Of a DNA stretch of 64,000 nt, positions 1 to 8,235 are shown one piece after another. The notes under the pieces were generated by a model. The model saw nothing but the letters and a program-made list of their open reading frames with translations. It was not told where the DNA came from and made no database searches. Both the position numbers and the translations under genes were made by a program. This stretch comes from Jiella mangrovi (GTDB lineage Bacteria > Pseudomonadota > Alphaproteobacteria > Rhizobiales > Rhizobiaceae), in contig NZ_JAGJCF010000005.1 of the NCBI RefSeq assembly GCF_017815135.1, positions 124,001-188,000 on the forward strand, in the 5' to 3' direction. Positions within the stretch are counted from its first letter, which is position 1. Each line of letters starts with the position of its first letter.

Positions 1-208
1 GTTCCACGAGCGCGGCGTGCGGGTCTTTCCCGCCGACCGCGTGATCGACGACTGCTCCTGCTCGCGCGAGCGGATCAGCGAAGTGCTCTCGAATTTTTCC
101 GCCGAGGAGATCGCGGAGAGCATCGAGGACGACACGATCAAGGTCACCTGCGAGTTCTGCGGCACGAACTACGAGTTCGATCCGTCCGAATTCAGCAACA
201 AGGATTGA
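1..208 (+). CDS. hslO: Hsp33 redox chaperone, C-terminal fragment
   Basis: Partial gene whose 5' part lies left of the window; the frame is open from base 2. Hsp33 is a cytosolic holdase chaperone switched on by oxidation. The fragment holds the C-terminal redox switch: a CxC pair (DCSCSRERI) followed about 30 residues later by CxxC (CEFCG), the four cysteines that bind zinc in the reduced form. The intervening acidic helix (SAEEIAESIEDD) and the ending at about 68 residues fit the family. It is transcribed towards the convergent cysNC gene, and a strong hairpin lies between them. Only the switch domain can be assessed here. Confidence 0.9.
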   Translation, partial: FHERGVRVFPADRVIDDCSCSRERISEVLSNFSAEEIAESIEDDTIKVTCEFCGTNYEFDPSEFSNKD

Positions 209-455
209 ACCGGCGCGCGAACGGGGCCTTGTCCCGGCCTGGAGGCAACCGCGTGTGGAAACCCTGTCCAGGCGCCCAGGCGCATTGCTTCGAGCGTAAC
301 GCCGACCACTGACGGGCCGCTGGCCGGGGAGCACGGTCGCAATGCTTCCGCGGCAATGGAGCCTCTTTCCCCCGGAGCATACGAGACCCGGTCTGCCGTT
401 TTGCACGGCATGGGATGACCTGTTTTCGCGCCGAAGATCGCGGTATCGAACGATG

Positions 456-482
456 AAAGGGCCGCCCGATGGGCGGCCCTTT
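456..482. terminator. Perfect hairpin between convergent hslO and cysNC
   Basis: A 12 bp perfect stem (AAAGGGCCGCCC / GGGCGGCCCTTT) with a 3 nt GAT loop. It starts 7 nt beyond the cysNC stop codon. Both flanks supply A/T bases (AAA before, TTT after), so it can act as a bidirectional intrinsic terminator for both genes. The T-tract is short. Confidence 0.75.
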
Positions 483-489
483 CGTTTGG

Positions 490-2379
490 TCAGATGTAGC
501 CGTTTTCCCGCAGATATTCGACGACCTGATCGGCGAGGACCTCTGGTGAGGTCGTCGCGCCGGCCAGCGTGATTTCCGGGTTTTCCGGCCGCTCATACGG
601 GCTGTCGATACCGGTGAAGTTCTTGATCTGGCCGAGACGCGCCTTCTTGTAGAGGCCCTTCGGATCGCGCTTTTCGGCGACGTGGAGCGGCGTATCGACG
701 AAGACCTCGACGAACTCGCCCGGATCCAGAATATCGCGGGCCATCCGCCGTTCCGACCGGAACGGGGAAATGAACGAGCACAGGACGATGAGGCCGGCAT
801 CGACGAAGAGCCGGGCCGTCTCCGCGACGCGCCGGATGTTCTCGACACGATCGGCTTCGGTGAATCCGAGATCGCGGTTCAGGCCATGGCGGACATTGTC
901 GCCGTCGAGGAGATAGGTGTGCTTGCCCATGGAGAAGAGCCGCTTCTCGACGAGGTTCGAGACGGTCGACTTGCCGGCGCCGGACAGGCCCGTGAGCCAG
1001 ATGACCGCCGGGCGCTGGCCGAGCGCTTCGCCGCGACGCTGCTTGTCGAGGTCCACGGCCTGCCAGTGAATGTTGGCCGCCCGACGCAACGCGAAGTCGA
1101 TCATTCCGGCACCCACCGTGAGGTTGCTCAGCCGATCGATGACGATGAAGCCGCCGGTGGCGGGATTGTCAACATAGGGATCGAAGGCGATCGGCTCGCG
1201 GAACGAGAGATTGACGACGGACACCTCGTTCAGCCCGACCTTCTTGGCGGCGAGATGCTGGAACGTGTTGACGTCGACATTGTACTTGATGTCGGTGACC
1301 GATCCGGAGACGGATTTGGTGCCGATCTTGAACTGGTAGCTTCGGCCGGGCACGAGCGGTTCGTCATGCATCCAGATGAGATGGGCCGAGAACTGGTCGG
1401 CGACCTCGGGCCGCTGACTGGCGTCGCAGAGGAGATCGCCTCGCGAGATGTCGATCTCGTCCGCGAGCGTCACCGTCACCGCCTCGCCGGCGATGGCGCT
1501 CTCCTTCTCGCCGTCATAGGTGACGATCGACTTCACCGTGCTGGTACGGCCCGACGCGGCGACGACGAGTTCTTCGCCGACGGAAACCGTGCCCGAGGCG
1601 ACGGTGCCGGAATAGCCGCGGAAATCGAGATTGGGACGGTTGACCCACTGGACCGGAAACCGGAGCGGCCGCTCGATCTGGTCGCTGCGCACATCCACCG
1701 TCTCGAGATGCTCGAGCAGCGTCGGACCGTCGTACCAGGTAAGCTTGTCGCCCCGCTGGGTGACGTTGTCGCCGAATCGGGCGGACATCGGGATCGGCTG
1801 GATGGTCTCGAACGCCAGGTCGCTCGAGAAGGAGTTGTAGTCCGCCAGGATCGTCTCGAAGACATCCTTGGAATAATCGACGAGGTCGATCTTGTTGATC
1901 GCCAGGACGACGTTTCTGATGCCGAGGAGGGAGGCGATGTAGGAATGGCGCCGGGTCTGGGTCAGAACGCCCTTGCGCGCGTCGATCAGGATGATGGCGA
2001 GATCGGCGTTGGAGGCGCCCGTCGCCATGTTGCGCGTATACTGCTCGTGGCCGGGCGTATCGGCGACGATGAACTTGCGCTTTTCGGTCGCGAAGAAGCG
2101 GTAGGCGACATCGATGGTGATGCCCTGTTCGCGCTCGGCTTCGAGCCCGTCGACGAGAAGGGCGAAGTCGATGTCCTCGCCAACCGTGCCGTGCTTGGTC
2201 GAATCCTTCTGCAGGGTCGCCAGCTGGTCCTCGAAGAGAAGCTTGGTGTCGTAGAGCAGACGACCGATCAGCGTCGACTTGCCGTCGTCGACGGAGCCGC
2301 AGGTCAGAAAGCGCAACAGGTCCTTGCGCTCCTGGCGGGAGAGATATTCGGCGAAGGCCGCGGGGTCGAAATTGTCCAT
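490..2379 (-). CDS. cysNC: Bifunctional sulfate adenylyltransferase subunit 1 / adenylylsulfate kinase (CysNC, NodQ-type)
   Basis: 629 aa fusion. Residues 1 to ~440 are a translation-factor-like GTPase (G1 motif GSVDDGKS at 28-35, DTPGHEQY, NKID) that drives ATP sulfurylase together with CysD. Residues ~440-629 are APS kinase, with P-loop GLSGAGKS at 464-471, DGDNVRHGLN, and SPFRSER around the expected phospho-serine. Together they convert sulfate to APS and then PAPS in the cytosol. The ATG overlaps the cysD stop by one base (TGATG), so translation is probably coupled. The fused form is known as NodQ in rhizobia, where PAPS feeds sulfation as well as cysteine synthesis. No sulfotransferase is visible in this window. 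Confidence 0.95.
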   Translation of the reverse strand: MDNFDPAAFAEYLSRQERKDLLRFLTCGSVDDGKSTLIGRLLYDTKLLFEDQLATLQKDSTKHGTVGEDIDFALLVDGLEAEREQGITIDVAYRFFATEKRKFIVADTPGHEQYTRNMATGASNADLAIILIDARKGVLTQTRRHSYIASLLGIRNVVLAINKIDLVDYSKDVFETILADYNSFSSDLAFETIQPIPMSARFGDNVTQRGDKLTWYDGPTLLEHLETVDVRSDQIERPLRFPVQWVNRPNLDFRGYSGTVASGTVSVGEELVVAASGRTSTVKSIVTYDGEKESAIAGEAVTVTLADEIDISRGDLLCDASQRPEVADQFSAHLIWMHDEPLVPGRSYQFKIGTKSVSGSVTDIKYNVDVNTFQHLAAKKVGLNEVSVVNLSFREPIAFDPYVDNPATGGFIVIDRLSNLTVGAGMIDFALRRAANIHWQAVDLDKQRRGEALGQRPAVIWLTGLSGAGKSTVSNLVEKRLFSMGKHTYLLDGDNVRHGLNRDLGFTEADRVENIRRVAETARLFVDAGLIVLCSFISPFRSERRMARDILDPGEFVEVFVDTPLHVAEKRDPKGLYKKARLGQIKNFTGIDSPYERPENPEITLAGATTSPEVLADQVVEYLRENGYI

Positions 2380-3305
2380 CAGAAATAACCCTCGCGCTTC
2401 TTCTTTTCCATCGATCCGGCTTCGTCGTGGTCGATCAGTCTGCCGGAACGCTCGGACGTGCGGGCGATCAGCATCTCGTGGACGATCTCGGGAAGCGATG
2501 CCGCCGGCGATTCCATTGCCGCCGTAAGCGGGTAGCAGCCGAGCGTCCGGAACCGGACGAGGCGCATCTCGGGCTTTTCGCCTTCATTCAAAGGCATCCG
2601 GTCGTCATCCACCATGATCAGCTGTCCGTCGCGATGGACGACAGGGCGCTTCGCGGCGAGATAAAGCGGCACGATCGGAATCGATTCCTTCAAGATGTAC
2701 TGCCAGATGTCGAGCTCGGTCCAGTTGGAAAGCGGGAAGGCGCGGATCGACTCCCCCTTGCGGACACGGGCGTTGTAGACGTTCCAAAGCTCCGGACGCT
2801 GGTTCTTGGGGTCCCAGCCATGATTTTCCGTGCGAAACGAGAAGATGCGCTCCTTGGCGCGGCTCTTTTCCTCGTCTCGGCGCGCACCCCCGAAGGCGGC
2901 GTCGAAGCCGTATTTCGTCAGCGCTTCCTTCAAGGCGTCGGTCTTCATGATGTTGGTGTAGACCGATGCGCCGTGGGTGAAGGGCGTCACGCCCTGCTTC
3001 ACGCCCTCCTGATTGGTGTGGACGATGAGATCCATCCGCGCGTCCTTGGCGGCCTGATCACGGAAGGCGATCATTTCGCGGAACTTCCACGTCGTATCGA
3101 CATGCAAGAGCGGGAAGGGCGGCGGCGAAGGGTAGAAGGCCTTCTTCGCCAGGTGCAGCATGACCGACGAATCCTTGCCGATCGAATAGAGCATCACCGG
3201 ATTGCGGAACTCGGCCGCCACCTCGCGCATGATATGGATGGATTCCGCCTCGAGGCGCTGCAAATGGGTGAGTTCTGGAGCCTCAATGGCTAACGATGCC
3301 GACAT
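2379..3305 (-). CDS. cysD: Sulfate adenylyltransferase subunit 2
   Basis: 308 aa, standard length. It belongs to the PP-loop ATP pyrophosphatase family, with [10 protein letters not shown] at 41-50 and the [15 protein letters not shown] region that binds ATP. It forms the adenylyltransferase with the CysN half of the downstream gene and makes APS from sulfate and ATP. The frame stays open for a further ~93 codons upstream, but those residues are unlike CysD and overlap cysQ, so I chose the ATG at 3305, from which typical CysD sequence ([12 protein letters not shown]) begins almost at once. It lies 67 bp downstream of cysQ and overlaps cysNC by one base. Confidence 0.93.
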   Translation of the reverse strand: MSASLAIEAPELTHLQRLEAESIHIMREVAAEFRNPVMLYSIGKDSSVMLHLAKKAFYPSPPPFPLLHVDTTWKFREMIAFRDQAAKDARMDLIVHTNQEGVKQGVTPFTHGASVYTNIMKTDALKEALTKYGFDAAFGGARRDEEKSRAKERIFSFRTENHGWDPKNQRPELWNVYNARVRKGESIRAFPLSNWTELDIWQYILKESIPIVPLYLAAKRPVVHRDGQLIMVDDDRMPLNEGEKPEMRLVRFRTLGCYPLTAAMESPAASLPEIVHEMLIARTSERSGRLIDHDEAGSMEKKKREGYF

Positions 3306-3372
3306 GGGTCGATCAGTCCTTCCTTCCGGCAGCGGAACGCTGTACTTGCGATGTTTGCTACAATGGTGACGA

Positions 3373-4215
3373 TTAATGCAGGCTTTGGTCGGTCTTTCGC
3401 ACCAGTTCCTTGGCCAGTGCGGGGTCGGCAAAAGCAACGAAATGCGGATTGGCGAAATCGACGTCACCCGCCTGCTTTCGTTTGTCGTAGAGGAATGGCT
3501 GCCCGTCGAGGGTCGTGACGATGCCTCCAGCCGCGCGCAGAACCGCATCGCCGGCCGCCGTGTCCCATTCCATGGTGCGGCCAAGGCGTGGATAGATGTC
3601 TGCCTCGGCCTCGGCGAGAAGGCAGAACTTCAACGAGGATCCACGCGATACGAAACGCTCGACGTCGTATCGCTTCAGCCACTCGTCGGTCGCGGCCGAA
3701 CCGTGAGATCGGCTGCCGACGGCGACGAGACGCTCCGGCCGCGGGCGCACCCTGATGGGGCTGCGCTCTCCCAGAACATCGTCCTTCACCTCGGCGCGAA
3801 AGGCGCCTTCGCCGACTGCGCCCGCCCACAGGCGACCGATCGCCGGGGCATAGACGACGCCGGCGACCGGAGCGCCATCCTCGACGAGAGCGATGTTCAC
3901 GGTGAAGTCGCCGTTGCGATTGATGAATTCCTTGGTGCCGTCGAGGGGGTCGACGAAAAACAGACGCCGCGCCTCGGCGGGTGCCGCACCGGCCGAGACG
4001 GCCTCCTCGGCGACGATGACGACGTCTGAAGCGATCTTGGCAAGCAACGGTTTCATCGTCGCCTCGCATCTGAGGTCGGCTTCCGTGACCGGCGAGGCAT
4101 CCGCCTTCGTGGCGGCTTCAAACGGCGTCCCGTAGATCTTCAGGATTTCCGCACCGCCCAGTAGAGCGGTCTCGATCAGGTCTGACAGATACAAGGCGGG
4201 CTCTTCCGTTGTCAT
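3373..4215 (-). CDS. cysQ: 3'(2'),5'-bisphosphate nucleotidase CysQ
   Basis: 280 aa member of the inositol monophosphatase superfamily. Metal-binding motifs are visible: EE at 70-71, DPLDGT at 89-94, and WDTAAGDAV near the C-terminus. It hydrolyses PAP (3'-phosphoadenosine 5'-phosphate), the by-product of PAPS use, to AMP, and so keeps PAPS-dependent reactions running. It is the first gene of the cysQ-cysD-cysNC cluster, 67 bp ahead of cysD. The order suggests a unit for making and recycling PAPS. General inositol phosphatase activity cannot be excluded from sequence, but the context favours CysQ. Confidence 0.9.
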   Translation of the reverse strand: MTTEEPALYLSDLIETALLGGAEILKIYGTPFEAATKADASPVTEADLRCEATMKPLLAKIASDVVIVAEEAVSAGAAPAEARRLFFVDPLDGTKEFINRNGDFTVNIALVEDGAPVAGVVYAPAIGRLWAGAVGEGAFRAEVKDDVLGERSPIRVRPRPERLVAVGSRSHGSAATDEWLKRYDVERFVSRGSSLKFCLLAEAEADIYPRLGRTMEWDTAAGDAVLRAAGGIVTTLDGQPFLYDKRKQAGDVDFANPHFVAFADPALAKELVRKTDQSLH

Positions 4216-4624
4216 CGACGATAGCCTGTTTCTAAGGGAAGACCAGTTTGACTGACAACTTCCCTAGCGTCGAAAAGCATGATTGCGCAGGCGCAACCCC
4301 AAATTGCTGCTATGCAACATGCATAGCAGATGGTCGGCGCCGTGCATATCGTGTGGGCGTGATCTGCGAGGACGGATCGGGGTTTGGGGAGGCGGCTTGT
4401 GACATATCCTCAACACCGGCCGCCCAATCATCTGGTTCTGCCGGTCATCAGCCGCTTCGAGCCGGTGTTTCGGGCATGCGGTGTGATAGAAGCTTCCGCA
4501 AGGCCATATGGCGGGCAGACGAAACCGATGCGTTGGGGAACGTGTCTGGTTTCGGGCGGGGCATCTGCAAACGGCAACAGTCGAACTGTTGCTGCGGCAT
4601 GTCCCGACTTCGAGGGGGAATTGA
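4216..4624. other. Divergent intergenic region between cysQ and the export lipoprotein gene
   Basis: 409 bases between divergently transcribed genes. It must carry promoters for both the cysQ-cysD-cysNC unit and the export gene. The only signal I can point to is a GAGGGGG ribosome binding site at about 4612-4618, just before the ATG at 4625. I see no convincing gene or strong palindrome; open frames here look like chance. Confidence 0.4.
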
Positions 4625-5920
4625 ATGACGGCCGAGACGGCGCGGAAGACGCAAATTGCTCGGATGGCCAGTCCGTCCGAGCCGGTCAATCACGGCAATG
4701 AATATGGTGTAGCAGGCCGTCGGGCGGGCGTCGTCCTGTCGATTGTCATGGCGGGGCTGCTGTCGGGCTGCGCAGCGCTGCCGGCTTCCGGGCCGACGGC
4801 GGGGGCCTTTGTCGGCGACGTCGACGAGACGGCCGTCCAGTGGCGCAACGGCTATCTGCTCGTTCCCGTCAGCAATAACGTTCTGGCCTATCAGCACGAA
4901 GAGCCCAGGCCGAGCTTTCGCGGCCTCGCCAGCCTTGCCCTGCCTGCGGACACCGGCGTCGGCATCGGTGACGTCGTTCAGGTGACGCTGTTCGAGGCCG
5001 GCGTCGGCGGGTTGTTCTCCTCGCTGAATGCCGGCGGTCAGGGCTCGTCCTCGGTCGCCCTGCCGCCGCAGCAGGTGGCGCGTGACGGCACGATCACCAT
5101 TCCCTATGCCGGGCGCATTCGAGTCGCCGGCTCGACGACGGCGACCATCGAGCGGCGGATCGTCGCCGCCCTCAAGGACCGCGCCATCGAGCCGCAGGCA
5201 GTCGTTTCGATCGCCGAGGGCAATTCGACCGCCGTCACCGTGACCGGCGATGCGATCGCCGGCATGTCCGTGCCGATCCCGACCTCGGGGCTGAAGATCC
5301 TTCAGCTGATCGCCAGGGCCGGTGGGCCCAGGACCCCGATCTTCGAGACCGCCGTGTCGCTGACCCGTGGTGGGCGGACGGTGCAGATGCCGTTTTCCGA
5401 ACTTGTCAACGACCCGAACGAGGACGTCTATGTCCGGCCGGGCGACGTCGTGCTGCTCACCCGCCAGCCGCGGACCTATGTGGCGCTCGGCGCGACGGGG
5501 CAGAGCGCCCAGCTGCCCTTGCAGGGCTACGAGATGTCGCTGGCCGAGGCGCTCGCCCGGGTCGGCGGTCTCAATCCCAATCTCGCCAATCCGATGGGCG
5601 TCTTCGTCCTGCGCCGCGAGCCGGGCGCCGAGATGCTCGCCCGCTACGAAGGCACGGCCTTCGAGCGCGTGCCGCCGGGCGATCCCCAGGCGGCGCTGCT
5701 TTCCGGTGACGTCCCAGTGATCTACCGCTTCAACATGCGCGAACCGTCGGGGCTTCTCTACGCCCAGGATTTCAAGATCCACTCCGGCGACATGCTCTAT
5801 GTGGCAACGGCGCCGTTCGTTCCGGTCAAGCAGGTGTTCGATGCCTTCAGCGGCCTCGTCTCCCCGGTTCTCAGCACCGCCAACTCGGCGGCCACCATCT
5901 CGACGCGGCTGAGCAACTAA
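4625..5920 (+). CDS. Polysaccharide export outer-membrane lipoprotein (Wza/GumB/ExoF type)
   Basis: 431 aa. A hydrophobic stretch ending in a lipobox (LLSGC, Cys49) is followed by the ALPASGP motif typical of export auxiliary proteins. A polysaccharide export domain comes next (GIGDVVQVTLFE, GTITIPYAGRI), then SLBB-like beta-grasp repeats (VTVTGDA, YVALGATG). The family forms the outer-membrane channel for capsule or exopolysaccharide. The 30-odd residues before the signal are unusually long, so the start could be internal (Met14), although GAGGGGG sits at good distance from the ATG used. No glycosyltransferases or Wzc-type kinase are nearby, so the partner genes must be elsewhere. A hairpin follows 14 nt after the stop. 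Confidence 0.88.
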   Translation: MTAETARKTQIARMASPSEPVNHGNEYGVAGRRAGVVLSIVMAGLLSGCAALPASGPTAGAFVGDVDETAVQWRNGYLLVPVSNNVLAYQHEEPRPSFRGLASLALPADTGVGIGDVVQVTLFEAGVGGLFSSLNAGGQGSSSVALPPQQVARDGTITIPYAGRIRVAGSTTATIERRIVAALKDRAIEPQAVVSIAEGNSTAVTVTGDAIAGMSVPIPTSGLKILQLIARAGGPRTPIFETAVSLTRGGRTVQMPFSELVNDPNEDVYVRPGDVVLLTRQPRTYVALGATGQSAQLPLQGYEMSLAEALARVGGLNPNLANPMGVFVLRREPGAEMLARYEGTAFERVPPGDPQAALLSGDVPVIYRFNMREPSGLLYAQDFKIHSGDMLYVATAPFVPVKQVFDAFSGLVSPVLSTANSAATISTRLSN

Positions 5921-5934
5921 AGCACCTCCCAGTG

Positions 5935-5951
5935 AAAGCCGGTTCGGCTTT
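5935..5951 (+). terminator. Small hairpin after the export gene
   Basis: AAAGCCG-GTT-CGGCTTT, a perfect 7 bp stem with a 3 nt loop, 14 nt after the stop codon. The 3' arm ends in TTT, but the U-tract is short. A larger hairpin follows at 5983-6024. Confidence 0.55.
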
Positions 5952-5982
5952 GACCTGCGGAGAATACTGCTCGACATAGCGA

Positions 5983-6024
5983 TGAGGGTTTTGGGGGTGA
6001 ACGTGTGTTCGCCGCAAACCCTCA
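5983..6024. repeat. Inverted repeat between convergent genes
   Basis: TGAGGGTTT (5983-5991) pairs with AAACCCTCA (6016-6024). The intervening bases can extend the pairing (GGTGAAC / GTTCGCC with one G-U), giving a long hairpin with a GTGT loop. It may be a second terminator for the converging transcripts or a REP-like element. It has no T-tract. Confidence 0.45.
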
Positions 6025-6160
6025 AGAGCCATCGAGCGTATGGCGGATCCAGATGTGCGGCGCGCGAGTCCAGGACTCGGCGCCGCCTGCAGCGGGTCGC
6101 GGGTGGCTTCGAAAAAGGGCCGATCGTCGGTTCTGTGGGGCGATGTCGGCGCCGGTGGGC

Positions 6161-6598
6161 TCAGCCTTTTGCCGGGACGATGGTGATCAGCGCGTCCGAC
6201 GGATAGACGGATTCATAAAGGACGCCGTCGCCCGGCATGAAGCGCATCACCGTGCGTCCGTGTGCGTCTGCCATCACCAGAGAGCCGTCGCCCGTCGAGC
6301 GCCACTGCGCAACACGTGACAGGTCCGGCGAGGTGGCGCAGTCGCGCCCGAGCGGTGCGGGCTTGAAGGCACCGGCGCTCGGACGGCCCGCCGTGACCTT
6401 GCAGCTCGAACCCGACCGCAGATCGATCACCCGCACTGCGCCGTTTGCCGTATCGGCTGGCCGGATGGACCCGACCGTCTGTTGATCGAGTGACACGACG
6501 TTGTCGAGATCGGCGCCGGGCTCCGGTGCCGATTGCAGTTTTGCGATCACGAGCAGCGCGGCGGTCGCGGTGGCAAGAACAGTGGCCGTGAAGTTCAT
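6161..6598 (-). CDS. Small exported protein with AprI/Inh-like protease-inhibitor domain
   Basis: 145 aa with an N-terminal hydrophobic segment (MNFTATVLATATAALLVIA) that fits a signal peptide or anchor. The C-terminal ~85 residues contain a cysteine pair (SCKV and DCAT), a tryptophan (QWRS) and the pattern DGSLVMADAHGRTVMRF. Those features match the small beta-barrel AprI/Inh family that inhibits secreted serralysin-type metalloproteases in the periplasm. No protease or type I secretion gene is adjacent, so the target is unknown. The fold call rests on motif reading only; a generic lipocalin-like periplasmic protein is the alternative. Confidence 0.6.
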   Translation of the reverse strand: MNFTATVLATATAALLVIAKLQSAPEPGADLDNVVSLDQQTVGSIRPADTANGAVRVIDLRSGSSCKVTAGRPSAGAFKPAPLGRDCATSPDLSRVAQWRSTGDGSLVMADAHGRTVMRFMPGDGVLYESVYPSDALITIVPAKG

Positions 6599-6842
6599 GG
6601 ATCTGGAAATCCGTTAAAATTGCCTGAACCCGATTATCGTCTCTGAAACCTTAAGCGAACGTTGACGGTACGCCGCGTTCGTCAGATTTCGTTATCAATT
6701 CGGCGAGAGGATCGGCGTCTCGCGGCGTCTCACGGCGTTTCGGCCGGCGTCGGCAGCAAGTCCGGAGCTTCATGTCATCGCCTGGCCATCGCTCGGGTGA
6801 GGGGCGTCTCGCCGGTCGGATGGCGGTTCGCTGCGCGGCCGA

Positions 6843-7862
6843 TCAGCCCGACGACTTTGCCCCGCAGGACAGGCGGACCTTGAGGCTCGGCTCGATCAGG
6901 GTCGTGTGTTCCGCCGCCTCGGTGCCTTGCAGCCGTTCGAGGAGTGCGCTTGCGGCCCGCTCTCCGACCTCGCTCTGGCCATTCGAGACCGTCGTCAGCG
7001 GCGGCGTCGCGATGGCGGCTTCCTCGATGTCGTCATAGCCGACGATGGCGACATCGACGCCGGGGCGAACGCCGCCACGCGAGAGACCGTACATCAGCCC
7101 GAGCGCGACGAGATCGGAGAAGCAGACAATGGCCGTCGGCGGCGTGTCGATCGCGAGGAAGGCCCCGGCCGATTCAAATCCCGACAATCGCTCGCGGGGA
7201 CCTTCTATCCGCCAGTGCGGACGAAACTCGATGCCGGCGCGCTTGAGCCCGTCGAGGTAGCCGGCCTCGCGTTCACGGCCGGTGGACGTCGCTCTCGTTC
7301 CGCCGATCATCGCGATGGAGCGATGGCCGAGCTCGACGAGGTGATCGACGGCGAGGCCCATTCCATAGGCATCGTCGCCGCGAAATCCGCGCACGCCAGC
7401 GCCCTCGATCGTGCGGGCGATCAGGATGACCGGCAGATCGTTTTCCTCGGCAAGCCTGATGTCGGCAGCCGGCGTTCCGAGCGCCGGCGACAGGATCAGG
7501 CCATCGGCCCCGAGCTGCAGAAGCGTGTCGATGAAGGAGCGTTGCTTCGACAGGTCGTCGTGATGGTTGCACAGGATGAAGGTCTGGCGATGACGGTCGA
7601 GTTCGCTCTCGATTGATTTGAGGATCTCGCCGTAAAACGGGTTCATCACGTCGTGGACGCAGACCCCGACGATGCCCGACCGCGAGGTTCTCAAGGAGGC
7701 GGCGCGGCGATTGTAGATATAGCCGAGCTCGCGCGCGGCGTCCTTGATCCGGTCGCGGGTCACGTCGGCGACGAGCGGACTGTCCCTGAGCGCCAGCGAC
7801 ACGGTCGCGGTGGACAAGCCAAGCGCCTCCGCGATGGTCGACAATTTCACCCTTTGCGCCAC
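6843..7862 (-). CDS. LacI-family transcriptional regulator
   Basis: 339 aa starting at GTG (7860-7862), preceded by AAGGG at good spacing. Residues 5-25 (LSTIAEALGLSTATVSLALRD) form the LacI helix-turn-helix, followed by the hinge helix and a periplasmic-binding-protein-like sensor domain (GIVGVCVHDVMNPFYGEI, PTAIVCFSDLVALG, VAIVGYDD). It should bind a sugar or related small molecule and repress a catabolic operon. No transporter or sugar-degradation gene is adjacent, so its target cannot be named. It is divergent from the alpha-2-macroglobulin gene. Confidence 0.9.
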   Translation of the reverse strand: MAQRVKLSTIAEALGLSTATVSLALRDSPLVADVTRDRIKDAARELGYIYNRRAASLRTSRSGIVGVCVHDVMNPFYGEILKSIESELDRHRQTFILCNHHDDLSKQRSFIDTLLQLGADGLILSPALGTPAADIRLAEENDLPVILIARTIEGAGVRGFRGDDAYGMGLAVDHLVELGHRSIAMIGGTRATSTGREREAGYLDGLKRAGIEFRPHWRIEGPRERLSGFESAGAFLAIDTPPTAIVCFSDLVALGLMYGLSRGGVRPGVDVAIVGYDDIEEAAIATPPLTTVSNGQSEVGERAASALLERLQGTEAAEHTTLIEPSLKVRLSCGAKSSG

Positions 7863-8235
7863 GAACGCCCTTGATCCACGAATTCCGACCGATCGGTGAT
7901 GTATGGCAAATAGGACGGCATGCGGAAAGCCCCGTCATGCCGGGCGTCGGAAACACCGGCCCTATCGCGCGCCCGGCAAAGGGAACTCGGCTCGCAAGAG
8001 ACGGCGCGGTAAAAGGCCTGTCCGCCATGCCACCCGGTGGTCGCGGCGATCTGCATCCTGTCAGCTTCCGCGCTGTCCAGGGCCAGAAAGGCGGCGCAAT
8101 GGCGATGATGCGGAGGCTCCGGCTCGCCGCTGCCGGGACGGTTTTGCCGCGACGATCACTGAATGTTTTGCTGGCCGAAAACCTTGCTTCATCGTAAGGA
8201 TTCTCCGGGGCAAGGCTGATACGGGAGGTCGATCC
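7863..8235. other. Divergent intergenic region, lacI-family gene / alpha-2-macroglobulin gene
   Basis: 373 bases. The alpha-2-macroglobulin frame happens to stay open through most of it, but the translation is arginine- and proline-rich and not protein-like. A 10 bp perfect palindrome ACCGATCGGT lies at 7888-7897, 26 bp upstream of the lacI-family start, and could be an operator. Nothing else stands out. Confidence 0.35.

Noticed and set aside
4448-6025. Long minus-strand frame opposite the export lipoprotein gene
   Set aside because: Antisense to a well-supported gene, with arginine- and glycine-rich sequence and no motif.
7903-8235. Upstream extension of the alpha-2-macroglobulin frame
   Set aside because: The residues are basic and non-homologous, and the signal peptide plus GGGAGG place the start at GTG 8236.
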